DNA from: Glycomyces tenuis DSM 44171
Lineage (GTDB): Bacteria; Actinomycetota; Actinomycetes; Mycobacteriales; Micromonosporaceae
Assembly: GCF_000427885.1 (NCBI RefSeq)
Contig: NZ_ATYW01000017.1
Span: 1 to 64,000 of the forward strand
Length of the DNA: 64,000 nucleotides
Reading direction: 5' to 3'
The translations under genes were made by a program, and so were the position numbers. The notes below the pieces were generated by a model. The model searched no databases. It had not been told where the DNA came from and was given only the letters and a program-made list of their open reading frames with translations. Below are positions 42,124 to 51,776 of the stretch, piece by piece; position 1 is the first letter of the stretch; each line of letters begins with the position of its first letter.

Positions 42124-42316
42124 ACCCCTCGAGGATCCCACGGACCACCGCCGACAGTACGGCGATCGCAACACCGGTCCAGAACAGCGGGAACAGCCAC
42201 CCCGGCATCTCCGCAGGGTAGGTGTCGTCCATCGCGTAGCTGATGGCCGCCGCAATGACGGTGACGACGGTGAACGCGATACCACCCCAGATGAGCAGTC
42301 TCCACATGCGATTCAT
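42110..42316 (-). CDS. Small leftward membrane protein in the late region
   Basis: 68 aa. Two transmembrane segments (RLLIWGGIAFTVVTVIAAAI and LFPLFWTGVAIAVLSAVV) with a polar YAMDDTYPAEMP loop. It is opposite to the tail operon, in a gap free of rightward genes, which suggests a lysogeny-expressed moron, for example a superinfection-exclusion protein. No family recognised. Confidence 0.65.
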   Translation of the reverse strand: MNRMWRLLIWGGIAFTVVTVIAAAISYAMDDTYPAEMPGWLFPLFWTGVAIAVLSAVVRGILEGFKNQ

Positions 42317-42373
42317 CCGCTCACCGTAGCGGCCCTGTGGCGTGCCCACATCCACCAGTCGGGGGAGGCGTGC

Positions 42374-42565
42374 GTGTACGTCCGGCTCCGCTCCCTCACC
42401 ACAGGACACCAGTGGGACTCGTGTGAAACCGCCGCGGAGGCGTACCTCGCGTCCGGCGGTGTCGAGATCGTCCGTCCCCGGCCGCGCCGGGGCCGCATGA
42501 AGCCCCGGCGGGACCTCGCCGGCGGCAAACCCCGGCCACAACCAATGAAGGAGAGAACGCCATGA
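42374..42565 (+). CDS. Small basic protein before tail tube gene
   Basis: 63 aa from GTG 42374. YVRLRSLTTGHQWDS then a basic RPRPRRGRMKPRR tail. ATGA overlap with the tail tube gene. Similar small basic proteins occur here in actinophages. Function unknown. Confidence 0.55.
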   Translation: MYVRLRSLTTGHQWDSCETAAEAYLASGGVEIVRPRPRRGRMKPRRDLAGGKPRPQPMKERTP

Positions 42566-43077
42566 GCGACCAAGTGCCGCTTTCGGTCTCGGCGGACGGC
42601 AACCTCAAGGTGCTGTGGGTGCCCGCGATCGCCGACACCACCGCGCCCACCATCGACGAAGTCACCGCTCTCGAAGTGGTGGAGCTGTCGTGCTATCTCA
42701 CCGCGGACGGGTGGACCCCGGCCACCGATGAGCAGGTCTCGAACGACGACCGGCTGTGCTCGAAGCAGACGTTCGAGAAGCGCGGACGCTACACCGACAC
42801 CCTCAGTGTCACCTACGTCTACCAGGGCCAAGAGCTCACCGCCGAGGACAACAAAGCCCAAGCCACGATGCAGGAGGGCGAGGCCGGGTTCGTGGTCGCG
42901 AGGTGGGGCGCGGACTATGCCGTGCCGATGGCCGTCGCCGATGTCGTCGACGTCTACACCGTCGAGTGCGGCATCCCCGTCAAGCAGGCTCCCGAAGCGA
43001 ACGCGCGCCTGCGGATCATGCAGAAGCTGTTCGTCACCAACACCACCCAGCGCGACAAGGCGATCGTCGCCTCATAG
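42562..43077 (+). CDS. Major tail (tube) protein
   Basis: 171 aa. Beta-rich with NLKVLWVPAIADTTAPTIDE near the start and RYTDTLSVTYVYQGQE, the pattern of siphovirus tail-tube subunits. It lies just upstream of the frameshifted chaperone pair and tape measure. Confidence 0.88.
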   Translation: MSDQVPLSVSADGNLKVLWVPAIADTTAPTIDEVTALEVVELSCYLTADGWTPATDEQVSNDDRLCSKQTFEKRGRYTDTLSVTYVYQGQELTAEDNKAQATMQEGEAGFVVARWGADYAVPMAVADVVDVYTVECGIPVKQAPEANARLRIMQKLFVTNTTQRDKAIVAS

Positions 43078-43080
43078 ACG

Positions 43081-43119
43081 GGGGCTCGCGCATCAACCTG
43101 GCCGGGGTGCGCGAGTCCC
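43081..43119 (+). other. Hairpin after the tail tube gene
   Basis: GGGGCTCGCGCA (43081-43092) pairs with TGCGCGAGTCCC (43108-43119) with one mismatch-tolerant position. There is no T-run. Probably a transcription-attenuating or mRNA-stabilising hairpin that favours tail tube over chaperone expression. Confidence 0.55.
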
Positions 43120-43160
43120 TCCACCATGTTCGGCCAGGATCTACGGCCAGGAGAAGGACG

Positions 43161-43769
43161 ATGACCACCAAGAAGAAGGTCAAGACCGCAGCGGAGAAGC
43201 TCGCCGCCGCCCGTCGCGCGCAGGACGCGTTCACGATCTACATGCCGGGGCCGCTGAAAGCCGAATGGAACCGCGTGTCGGAGGAGTTCGACCGGGAGAA
43301 CCGGAAGGTCGCCACGGGGATGCTCAACGAAGGCGCGCTCAAGCAGAAGCTCGCCGCCCAGATGGCGAAGCTCGAAGACCAGATGCGCGAAGATGCCATC
43401 GAGGTCACCCTGGAGGCGCTCCGCCGCCAGCGGACCCCGTCCACACCGAAAGACGCCACGACGTGGAACGAGCTGGTCAAAGCCCATCCCCCCAGGAAGG
43501 GCAAGGACTCGAAGCCCCTCCCCGAGGATTCCCCTGGGGTGAACATGGAGACGTTCCCCGAGGCGCTCATCAAGGCCTCCGTCGTCGACCCCGAGTTCAC
43601 CGACGAGGAGTGGGAGCAGCTCCTCGGTGAGGTCATGAACGACGCCCAGTACGACCAGCTGTTCGCGATGTGCTGGCGGCTCAACAAGTCCGGGATCGAC
43701 GTCCCTTTCTCGTCAGCCGCCTCGAGGACCCTGAACTCCGGCGGCGAGTCGAACAGGCAGAACGACTAG
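43161..43769 (+). CDS. Tail assembly chaperone (gpG-like)
   Basis: 202 aa from ATG 43161. Charged helical protein (KVKTAAEKLAAARRAQDAF) preceding the tape measure, the place of lambda gpG. It contains the slippery heptamer at 43703-43709 and is extended by -1 frameshifting into the frame that ends at 44143. The non-shifted product ends in NSGGESNRQND. Confidence 0.85.
   Translation: MTTKKKVKTAAEKLAAARRAQDAFTIYMPGPLKAEWNRVSEEFDRENRKVATGMLNEGALKQKLAAQMAKLEDQMREDAIEVTLEALRRQRTPSTPKDATTWNELVKAHPPRKGKDSKPLPEDSPGVNMETFPEALIKASVVDPEFTDEEWEQLLGEVMNDAQYDQLFAMCWRLNKSGIDVPFSSAASRTLNSGGESNRQND
43703..43709 (+). other. Programmed -1 frameshift slippery site
   Basis: C CCT TTC in the chaperone frame is a perfect X-XXY-YYZ heptamer. 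A -1 shift reads CCC TTT CTC and continues as PFLVSRLEDPELRRRVEQ, which leads to the next open frame. Position between tube and tape measure genes is where siphoviruses place this shift. Confidence 0.8.
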
Positions 43770-44143
43770 GGGTCTCACTCAAACGGTTCGAGGGCTGGGA
43801 GCCGGAGACCGTCACCGAGTACCGCTACGACGAGCACGGGCGCCTCACCGAGTCGGTCACCCGCTCCGATCCGGAGTGGGACGAGGAGCAGCAGGCGATC
43901 ATGGTCGCCCTCGCGGTGTGGCGGGACAACCGCTGCAACCAGTGCGGTGGGGACCTCGAAGAGACCACGTCCGAGGAGAACGACGGCACCCCCGGTCACG
44001 GTGCCTATTTGCCGTTGCTGCCGATCCGCTGCCACCGGTGCACCGCCCTCGCCAAATCGGAGGCGCACTACCGGGATTTGAAGGCCGAGCATCCGCATGC
44101 GCTGATCCACCGAGTCGAGCTCCACCCGCCCCGCATCGCCTAA
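43709..44143 (+). CDS. Tail assembly chaperone extension (gpT-like, by -1 shift)
   Basis: Reached only by frameshifting from the upstream gene; the combined product is about 327 aa. The extension contains a zinc-like pair CNQCGG and CHRCTA, often seen in this type of chaperone. It ends 9 nt before the tape measure start. An independent in-frame start exists at 43670, but no good RBS is seen for it. Confidence 0.8.
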   Translation, partial: LVSRLEDPELRRRVEQAERLGVSLKRFEGWEPETVTEYRYDEHGRLTESVTRSDPEWDEEQQAIMVALAVWRDNRCNQCGGDLEETTSEENDGTPGHGAYLPLLPIRCHRCTALAKSEAHYRDLKAEHPHALIHRVELHPPRIA

Positions 44144-44152
44144 CCGGAGGGG

Positions 44153-46954
44153 GTGGCCGTGTCCATCCGCTCCGTCTCGGTCAACGTCAAGGCGAACATT
44201 CGGCAGTACACGGCCGCGATGACGGACATGGCCCGGACGACCAGGTCGTTCCGGGAGGAGCTCGCCGCGACCGCCGCGAAAGGCCAGGGCGACTTGGATG
44301 CGGTCGCGAACGGGGCGATCGCGTTCGGTGCCGCGCTCGGCGGCGCTCTGGCGATCGGTGTGGCGCAGGCCGTCGAGTTCGATCATGCGATGGCGCAGGT
44401 CAACGCCGTCAGTGGTGCGACGGCAGCCGAGTTCCAAGACCTTCGTCAAAGCGCGATCGACATGGGCGCCTCCACAGCGTTCTCTGCGACGGAGGCCGCG
44501 AACGCCACCGAAGAATTGGCCAAGGCTGGCCTCTCAGCCGCGCAGATCACCGGCGGTGCGCTCGCTGGCGCCCTGAACCTCGCCGCGGCGGGCGGCGTCG
44601 GGCTCGCCGAAGCCGCCACGATCGCCGCGAACACGCTGAACCAGTTCAACCTCGAAGCCTCCCAGATGACCTCGGTGGCCGATACGCTCGCGGGTTCGGC
44701 GAACGCCTCCTCCACGGACGTCACCGGGCTCGGCGAGTCGTTGAAAAACGTCGGCACCGTCGCCGCACAAGCAGGGTTCACCGTCGAAGAGACCGTCGGC
44801 ATCCTCTCCGCGTTCGGCGACAACGCCCTCGTCGGCGCCGAGGCCGGCACTGCCTTGCGGACGGTACTGCTGCGGCTCATGGCCCCCACCGGAGCCGCGA
44901 AAGAAGAGATGGACCGGCTCGGCATTTCCATTTTCGACGCCAACGGTGAGACGCTGTCGGCAGTAGAGATCGTCCAGCAGCTCGAGCATGGCCTCTCGGG
45001 GCTGTCGGTCGAGCAGCGTACCGCCGCACTGAACACGATTTTCGGTGCCGAGGCGATCGCGGGCGCGAACATCATCCTCGCCGAGGGCTCGGCTTCGATC
45101 AACAACTACATCGGGAAAGTCTCCGAGCAGGGCGTCGCCGCGGACACTGCTGCGAAACGCATGGACTCCCTCAAGGGCGACGTCGACATGCTCACCTCCG
45201 CACTGGAGGGCCTCGCGATCGAGTCGTCCGGTGGCGTCTCCTCCGCGCTCCGCGTCCTCGTCCAAGCCGGCACCGACCTGATCGACACGTTCAACTCCAT
45301 TCCCGCGCCCGTCACCTCCACCGTTGCCGTGATCGGGATGCTCGTGGCCGGCGGCCTGCTCTTGTCCGGGATGGCGGTCCGCGCCCGCGACAAGCTCGCC
45401 GAAATGAATGCGCAGCTCACCGCCATGGGCCCCGCCGGGGCCAGGGCCGCGACCGTCCTTGGAAAGGTCACTCGGGCCGGCATCGTTGTCGGCACTACGT
45501 TCGCCGGGCTCCAGCTTGCCTCCGCCGCGCTGTCGGCCATGATGCAGAACAACCTGAACCCTCAGATCGACGCGTTCGCCGTCGGTATCGAACGGTGGGC
45601 AACCGAGGGGAAAGCCGCTGGTGAGGTCGCCCGCATCATGGGTGACGACATGTCGATGCTCGGCGATTCACTGCTGTGGGCATCGGAGTCGGAGCAGGGC
45701 TCGATAGCAGGCGGCGTCGGCAAGTTCAAAGAGGCCGTGCTCCCGTTCCTGAAAGAGTTCGACGGGTCGGTCGCTAAGAGCACGGAGCGGATCCAGGCAA
45801 TGGACTCCGCGCTGGCGACGCTGCACGGCGAGAACCCTGAGGCCGCGGCCGATGCGTTCTCCATGATCGCCGCCGAGGCCGAGAAGCAGGGCCTGTCGAT
45901 GGAGCAGCTTCAGGCGATTTTTCCCGAATATCAAGCGGCCCTTGAGACCACGACAGCGAAAACCGAGGAAGCCACTGAGGCGGTCAACCCCTATGCTGAC
46001 CAGCTGCAAATCCTCGCCGACCACTTCGATTTGACTGGGGAGTCCGCAGAGCAGGCCGTCGCGGACATGATCGCCGCCTGGACCGAGGGCGCGACCGCGT
46101 TCATCGACATGCTGAGCGTCTATAACGAAGCGCTCGCCGAGCTCGATGAGGGCCAGAAAGTCACCGCCGAGAGCTTCATCCAGGGCCTTCGTGACCAGGT
46201 TGCGGCACAGCAGGAGTGGGCCGACAACATGACGTACCTGGCCGGTGAGGTTCCCGCTGCCATGCTCGACGAGCTCGCCCGGATGGGACCCGAGGGCGCC
46301 GAGATGGTTGCGCTCATGGCCTCCATGACCGACGCCGAACTCCAGGAAGTGGTGGAGCTGTGGGGGCAGCGCGGTGACGCCGCGGGCCAGGAGATCGTCG
46401 ACGGGATCCTGGAAGGCACCGAGGGGTCGATCCAGGGCGCCAACGATCTACAGAACGTGATCGATTCCCTGCACGGCACGACGATCACGATCACGACCCG
46501 GCAGGTGCAGCAGTTCATCTACCAGGAGCACGGGCTGGGCGCGTCGGAGCTGGTGAACCGGTGGGGCGGGGTGTACCACGCCCGGGAGGGCCTACTGCGG
46601 AACGCACAAGTGTTCTCGGCGATGTCGCCTGCACGGTACGCGTTCGCGGAGCCCGGCACGGGCGGCGAAGCGTTCATCCCTAAGCGCGGCAAGCACGCGC
46701 GGTCGATGGCGATCCTCTCTGAGGCCGCGTCGTGGTACGGGGCTGAGGTGGTCCCGGCTGGGCAGCAGTGGCGCAGCGCCCGCCCGATCCCCATCTCCTC
46801 GTCGGCGAGCGGCGGATCCTCAGGTTCGCCGTACGAGGCCGCGAGGGTCGTGATCGATTTCGCGAACGCCGACGGCGAGTTCAACCGCTGGTTTAGGAAG
46901 CTCGTCCGCGTCGAGGGCGGCGGGTCCGTTGAGAAAGCGTTCGGGAGGGGCTGA
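44153..46954 (+). CDS. Tape measure protein
   Basis: 933 aa from GTG 44153. TP901-type tape measure: an N-terminal coiled coil, then a conserved block around VEFDHAMAQVNAVSGATAAE and TEELAKAGLSAAQITGGALA, then TGLGESLKNVGTVAAQ, and hydrophobic helices near residues 385-460. Its length sets tail length and its hydrophobic part may aid DNA injection. It overlaps the next gene's start by one codon. Confidence 0.95.
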   Translation: MAVSIRSVSVNVKANIRQYTAAMTDMARTTRSFREELAATAAKGQGDLDAVANGAIAFGAALGGALAIGVAQAVEFDHAMAQVNAVSGATAAEFQDLRQSAIDMGASTAFSATEAANATEELAKAGLSAAQITGGALAGALNLAAAGGVGLAEAATIAANTLNQFNLEASQMTSVADTLAGSANASSTDVTGLGESLKNVGTVAAQAGFTVEETVGILSAFGDNALVGAEAGTALRTVLLRLMAPTGAAKEEMDRLGISIFDANGETLSAVEIVQQLEHGLSGLSVEQRTAALNTIFGAEAIAGANIILAEGSASINNYIGKVSEQGVAADTAAKRMDSLKGDVDMLTSALEGLAIESSGGVSSALRVLVQAGTDLIDTFNSIPAPVTSTVAVIGMLVAGGLLLSGMAVRARDKLAEMNAQLTAMGPAGARAATVLGKVTRAGIVVGTTFAGLQLASAALSAMMQNNLNPQIDAFAVGIERWATEGKAAGEVARIMGDDMSMLGDSLLWASESEQGSIAGGVGKFKEAVLPFLKEFDGSVAKSTERIQAMDSALATLHGENPEAAADAFSMIAAEAEKQGLSMEQLQAIFPEYQAALETTTAKTEEATEAVNPYADQLQILADHFDLTGESAEQAVADMIAAWTEGATAFIDMLSVYNEALAELDEGQKVTAESFIQGLRDQVAAQQEWADNMTYLAGEVPAAMLDELARMGPEGAEMVALMASMTDAELQEVVELWGQRGDAAGQEIVDGILEGTEGSIQGANDLQNVIDSLHGTTITITTRQVQQFIYQEHGLGASELVNRWGGVYHAREGLLRNAQVFSAMSPARYAFAEPGTGGEAFIPKRGKHARSMAILSEAASWYGAEVVPAGQQWRSARPIPISSSASGGSSGSPYEAARVVIDFANADGEFNRWFRKLVRVEGGGSVEKAFGRG

Positions 46955-49900
46955 TGGTCTTCCCCCAGGATGTGCTGGATTTGACGGTGGAGTTGGCGCT
47001 CGACGCCGACCTCACCGCCGACCCCTCCACCTGGGTGTGGACGGACATCACCGATTTCGTCGAGCCGCGCATCAACATCACCGGGGTCGGCAAGTCCGAT
47101 GAGCAGACGAAAGCGTCCTCAGCGAAAGCGACACTCTCAGTCGACAACACCGACGGCAGATTCGTCCGCCGGAACCCGCTCTCTCCGTACTACGGTCAGC
47201 TGCGGAAAGGCACCCCGATCAGGGTCACCGCCTCTGATGGCGTCATCGATCCCTCGGTCAGGTTCCGCGGGTTCATCGCGGAACTCCCACCCAACTGGGA
47301 GGGCGGGTACGGGGACCAGTGGGTCGAGATCACCGCCAGCGGGGTCCTCCGCAGACTGGACCAGATCGACATCACCGACTCCGCGCTGAAGCGGTTCGTG
47401 CTGGGCACCACGAAACTCCGCGCCTACTGGCCGCTGGAGGACAGCTCTGGTGCTACCTCCGGCGCCTCGGCTATACCGGGGCAAAACCCGACATGGGCGA
47501 ACGGGTCAACCGAGGACGTGTCGTGGGCGTCGGCCTCCGACCTGCCCGGGTCCGGGTCATTGCCGTCGCTCGGGGAGGGCGCGCAGATCGGCGCCCGCAT
47601 CAACGGCGGCACCGCCGCCGCATGGATCGTTGCCCTCGCCGCGAAGGGCGAGCTCGACTCCGACTCCTCCGATGGCGAATGGCTGTACGCGCGCATCGAA
47701 TTGACGGGGACGGGCGTCTACTACGTCGTCATCGGCACCGACGACAGCGTCCGGGTCCGCATGATCGATTCGGACACGGGCGCGACGGTGACCGAGGTCG
47801 ACACTGCGACGCTGCTGGGGACGCTCAACCTCATCGGCAACTGGCACACCGTCGCCGTCGCCGCAAGCGGCGGCACCGGCAACGTGACATTCTCGGTGTT
47901 CATCGATGGGCGGCTCGGCGCCACCCTCGGCGTCACCGGGACCGGCCGAAGCGTCGGCCGCGTCGACCGGATCTACTACCCCCACATCTTCGACTCCGCA
48001 GACATCCAGTCGATGCAGGTCGGGCACATCACCGTATGGACCAACGTCGGCCTCGTGCTCAGCACCGACGACATCTGGAGAGTCGCTTCCTATCACGACG
48101 CGGCCATGGGCTACGCCGGTGAGACCGCCGGCGACAGGATCCGGAGAGTCTGCGCCGAGGAAAGCATCCCCTGCGAGGTCATCGAAGGTGTCGTGGTGGG
48201 GAATCTCCCCGCCTCCACAAAAATGGGCCCGCAGGAGCCCGCATCGATCGGGGCGCTCCTCGAAGCCGCCGCCAGCGCCGACGAGGGCCTCCTATATGAG
48301 GACCCCGCTACTGGCGGGATCGCGTATCTCGCGAGATCAGCGCTGTACGAGCGGGCCGTCGACACCCCCGCGATGATCCTCGACATCGACGAAGGCGACA
48401 TCACCTCGGACTTCGAGGTGGAGGACGGGGACCAGTTCACGGTCACCGACATGACCGTCTCCCGCTCGGGCGGGTCGTCGTCCCGGTACACCGCGGTCCC
48501 CGAAGGGGAAGTCCCCTACCCCAGATCAATAACTTTGGATCTCGCCTCGGATGGGGCGACGTGGCATCACGCGTCCTGGGGCGTCCACATGGGCACCGTC
48601 GACGAGTACCGGTACCCCGTCATCGAACTCGACCTCGGGTCCCGCCCTGAACTCATCCCCGCGTGGGTGGCGTGCGGCGTCGGATCCAGGATCACCATCG
48701 ACCATCCGCCGCCAGGGCATCCACCGGATGAGCTGGACCTGATCATCATCGGCTACAGCGAGATCCTCGACGGAGTGGACTGGAAAGTCCGCCTGAACTG
48801 TGCGCCGGCCCGGCCGTACCAGATGGGTCAGCTCCCCGGGACGCTGACCACCGTCTCAGAGGGTTTCGAGGATTCGACGTTGGCGTTCACCGTCACCGAT
48901 GGCGGGAATGCGGCGTGGACCCGCACCCAGGATGATGCGCATCGGGGGTCGTGGTCGTGGCGGTCGGGTGTGATCGCGGACTCCGAGTCCTCGGACGCGA
49001 TCGTCACTGTCCCAGCGGGATGCACCAGGGTCAAGTTCTGGTACAGGGTGAGCTGTGATGGCGGGTTCGACTTCTTCCGGGTGATCGTCGGCGGCGTCAC
49101 GCGGCTCGAGGACTCCGGGGTGTCGGGCTGGATCCAATCCGGCTACATCGACGTCACCCCTGGTGGGACGGTCACGTTCCGGTACATCAAGAACTCCTCC
49201 AGGGCCCTGTTCGGCGACAGAGTCTATGTGGACGATATCCAGTTCGAGGGCGGCACCGGCACTATCGACAACGGCCGGTCCCGGCTGGACACGGCCGGAT
49301 CCGAGCTCGCCTCCTCCGTCGACGCCGACGGCACCACCATGGTCGTAGCGACCACGCAGGGGCCGATCTGGGTGTCGGACCTGTCCGGGCTGGTCCTGCC
49401 AGGTACCGCCGGGTCCTACGCCTCCACCCCGCACACCGTGGCATCGGACATCACCGCCGCCGCCGGCTTCGACGCGGCCGGATCAGACCCTGCCGTCGCC
49501 CCCTCGGTCACCGCCACCGTCCCCGGGCTCCTGGTGTGCGCGTGGACCGGCTCGGTCACCGACGGCACCTACACCATCCCCGGTTCGATGACCCAGGTAG
49601 CGGAGCAGCAGGGCACGTTCTACGGGCCCTCCACGGTCGCCATCGAGGCTGTGACAGCCGGGGCGACCGGCACCCGGTCGGCCACCGCGGGCGGGGCGCA
49701 CGACTGGTCGGCCGCATCGGTCGTCCTCCCCGGCGCCACCGTGGAGGACACGGTCTGGGACACCGCGGTCAACGCCGGCATCTCGGTGGGCACGGCCGCG
49801 GCCGAGACCGGCTGGTGGGTGATCGCGGTGCACGCTGCGGGGTGGGACGGCCCCGATGCGATGGGCCCGCCCGACGGGTCCTGGGACCTCATCGCTGACT

Positions 49901-50790
49901 CGACCGCGCAGGCCTCCTCGACACGGACCGCAGTGTGGGCCCGGCAGGTGACCACACCTGGGGTGCAGACGGTCACGGTCGACGCGGTAACGGCCAACAT
50001 CGACCACTTCCTCACCGTCTTGGTGGTGTCGGGTGTCGTGATCGACTCTGGCCTGGACATCACCGGAAACTTCACCCTCGAAGCCGACCTCGATGTCACC
50101 GACTGGTCTTCTGGTGCGACGCAGGCGATCGTCTCCAAATACCTCGGGACCGGGAACAACCGGTCCTACGGGATGTGGATCTCCGGGGCCGGGGCGCTTC
50201 AGGCGGTGTGGTCGACGGACGGCACCAGCGCTGGCCGGTCCATCATCTCCTCGGCGACGCCGGTCCCGGCCCGCGCGGCGGGTGTGCGGGTCAGTCTCGA
50301 CGTCGACTCCGGATCAGACCATACGGTCGTGTTCTCGTACCGGGAAAGCGACGCCGACGACTGGACCGTATTCGATACGCAGGTGATCGCCGGAGTCACC
50401 TCCGTGGATGCCGGGACGGCAGCGCTGGAGATCGGCGCCCACTCCGGCGGTACCGCGGACCCGCTCGCCGGGACCGTGCGGGCCGTCCGGGTTTACTCGG
50501 ACGGCACGTTGATCGCGGATGTCCGACCCAACGCGCAAGCCATCGGCGCGACGTCGTTCACCGATGAGGACGGGCGGGTGTGGACGGTGCACGGGTCCGC
50601 CGCGATCGCATCCCTGGAGACGATCGACCTCGCTATCGGCGGTGAGGTCGTCACCGCCACATCGATCTCCGGTGCTTCGTCCCCGCAGACGTTCACCGTG
50701 ACCAGGTCCGTCAACGGCATCGCCAAGAGCCATCCGTCCGGGACTGCGGTCGCGTTGGCGCACCCGATGATCCTCGCGATGGGAGATTGA
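46954..50790 (+). CDS. Large tail tip / receptor-contact protein
   Basis: 1278 aa. The first about 120 residues resemble a distal tail protein (WTDITDFVEPRINITGVGKS, RVTASDGVIDPSVRFRGFI). Residues roughly 155-370 are a LamG/concanavalin-like carbohydrate-binding domain (LRAYWPLEDSSGA, GNWHTVAVAASGGTGNVTFS). A central tail-like block (ALLEAAASADEGLLYEDPAT) follows, then beta-repeat regions and a second LamG-like domain near 1040-1190 (NFTLEADLDVTDW, GNNRSYGMWI). Two lectin-like domains suggest binding to surface glycans. It takes the place of separate Dit, Tal and fibre proteins. Confidence 0.85.
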   Translation: MVFPQDVLDLTVELALDADLTADPSTWVWTDITDFVEPRINITGVGKSDEQTKASSAKATLSVDNTDGRFVRRNPLSPYYGQLRKGTPIRVTASDGVIDPSVRFRGFIAELPPNWEGGYGDQWVEITASGVLRRLDQIDITDSALKRFVLGTTKLRAYWPLEDSSGATSGASAIPGQNPTWANGSTEDVSWASASDLPGSGSLPSLGEGAQIGARINGGTAAAWIVALAAKGELDSDSSDGEWLYARIELTGTGVYYVVIGTDDSVRVRMIDSDTGATVTEVDTATLLGTLNLIGNWHTVAVAASGGTGNVTFSVFIDGRLGATLGVTGTGRSVGRVDRIYYPHIFDSADIQSMQVGHITVWTNVGLVLSTDDIWRVASYHDAAMGYAGETAGDRIRRVCAEESIPCEVIEGVVVGNLPASTKMGPQEPASIGALLEAAASADEGLLYEDPATGGIAYLARSALYERAVDTPAMILDIDEGDITSDFEVEDGDQFTVTDMTVSRSGGSSSRYTAVPEGEVPYPRSITLDLASDGATWHHASWGVHMGTVDEYRYPVIELDLGSRPELIPAWVACGVGSRITIDHPPPGHPPDELDLIIIGYSEILDGVDWKVRLNCAPARPYQMGQLPGTLTTVSEGFEDSTLAFTVTDGGNAAWTRTQDDAHRGSWSWRSGVIADSESSDAIVTVPAGCTRVKFWYRVSCDGGFDFFRVIVGGVTRLEDSGVSGWIQSGYIDVTPGGTVTFRYIKNSSRALFGDRVYVDDIQFEGGTGTIDNGRSRLDTAGSELASSVDADGTTMVVATTQGPIWVSDLSGLVLPGTAGSYASTPHTVASDITAAAGFDAAGSDPAVAPSVTATVPGLLVCAWTGSVTDGTYTIPGSMTQVAEQQGTFYGPSTVAIEAVTAGATGTRSATAGGAHDWSAASVVLPGATVEDTVWDTAVNAGISVGTAAAETGWWVIAVHAAGWDGPDAMGPPDGSWDLIADSTAQASSTRTAVWARQVTTPGVQTVTVDAVTANIDHFLTVLVVSGVVIDSGLDITGNFTLEADLDVTDWSSGATQAIVSKYLGTGNNRSYGMWISGAGALQAVWSTDGTSAGRSIISSATPVPARAAGVRVSLDVDSGSDHTVVFSYRESDADDWTVFDTQVIAGVTSVDAGTAALEIGAHSGGTADPLAGTVRAVRVYSDGTLIADVRPNAQAIGATSFTDEDGRVWTVHGSAAIASLETIDLAIGGEVVTATSISGASSPQTFTVTRSVNGIAKSHPSGTAVALAHPMILAMGD

Positions 50791-50792
50791 CC

Positions 50793-51242
50793 ATGCCGCA
50801 CCTCGCCGGGCAGAAACTCTACGCCGAAGACCTCAATCTGGTGCCGATGGAAGCGGTCCGGACCGTCGACATCGACACCGCCTCCACCACCTACCAGTTC
50901 GGGTCCACGACCTGCGGGCAGACGTTCACCGCCCCACCGTCCGGGCGGGTGAAAGTGCAGGTGTACGCGCACCAGCAGAACACCTCCGGCGCCGGGATCA
51001 CGTTGTGCTCGTTCCAGGTCCGGCAGGGCACCACCACGGGCGGGACGCTCGTGTACGACGATCTCGACCTCACCGCCTACCGGACGGTCGGCACCACCGG
51101 CATCCAGGGCGGCGCGGGGCGGATGACGCTCGTCTCGGGTCTGACCTCGGGGAGCACGTACACGGCGTGGGCCGTCGTCCGGGTCACCTCCGGCACCGGC
51201 ACCTGGCACACCACCACCATTTTCGTTGAACCCACGCTCTGA
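50793..51242 (+). CDS. Minor tail / fibre-associated protein
   Basis: 149 aa from ATG 50793, chosen for GGGAG upstream. Beginning MPHLAGQKLYAEDLN (a motif common at the start of phage fibre proteins) it continues with beta-strands rich in Thr and Gly. Likely part of the tail tip or a fibre, assigned by position. Confidence 0.7.
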   Translation: MPHLAGQKLYAEDLNLVPMEAVRTVDIDTASTTYQFGSTTCGQTFTAPPSGRVKVQVYAHQQNTSGAGITLCSFQVRQGTTTGGTLVYDDLDLTAYRTVGTTGIQGGAGRMTLVSGLTSGSTYTAWAVVRVTSGTGTWHTTTIFVEPTL

Positions 51243-51253
51243 GGGGATTCACC

Positions 51254-51751
51254 ATGTCCACCAACACCACTGGGGTGCGCCGCGCCCAAGTAATCGGCGC
51301 GACCCTTCTCGTCGTCGCGCTCGCCGCGCTCCTGCTCGTCTTCCGCGCCGGCCCCACACCGGTCGCGGGATCGACGTACACCACCAACGATTCGACGGTC
51401 TACCAGGACTTCGGTGGGACCGTCCGGAACACGGGGAGCGGCTGGTACGTCCTCGACGACGCCGGGCACACCCCGGACGACATCACCATCGGGACCGTCA
51501 CCTCCACCTACGTCCAGGTCCACTACCCCGAATGCGCCGAGATCACCAGCGCCATCGTCGCCCCCGACGACACCTACGCGCGGGTCTACGGGGCTTCTTT
51601 CGGTGCGTCCGTTGGGCTCTCCTACCTGCTCATTTACGGGTCGATCAACGACAGCTCGGACTCCGGGACGGCGGCCGACACGTGGGACCCGACCACCGAC
51701 TACAGCGCATCCTCGAACATCTGGATCACGGGCCGCTGCATCCCGGAATAG
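51254..51751 (+). CDS. Membrane-anchored or secreted late protein
   Basis: 165 aa with an N-terminal hydrophobic signal anchor (AQVIGATLLVVALAALLLVF) followed by a Thr/Ser/Tyr-rich beta domain with two Cys (YPECAEI, GRCIPE). Between tail and endolysin genes. Could be a lysis accessory or virion protein; not recognised. Confidence 0.6.
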   Translation: MSTNTTGVRRAQVIGATLLVVALAALLLVFRAGPTPVAGSTYTTNDSTVYQDFGGTVRNTGSGWYVLDDAGHTPDDITIGTVTSTYVQVHYPECAEITSAIVAPDDTYARVYGASFGASVGLSYLLIYGSINDSSDSGTAADTWDPTTDYSASSNIWITGRCIPE

Positions 51752-51776
51752 CCGTGCTCTGACGAGAGGAGACATC

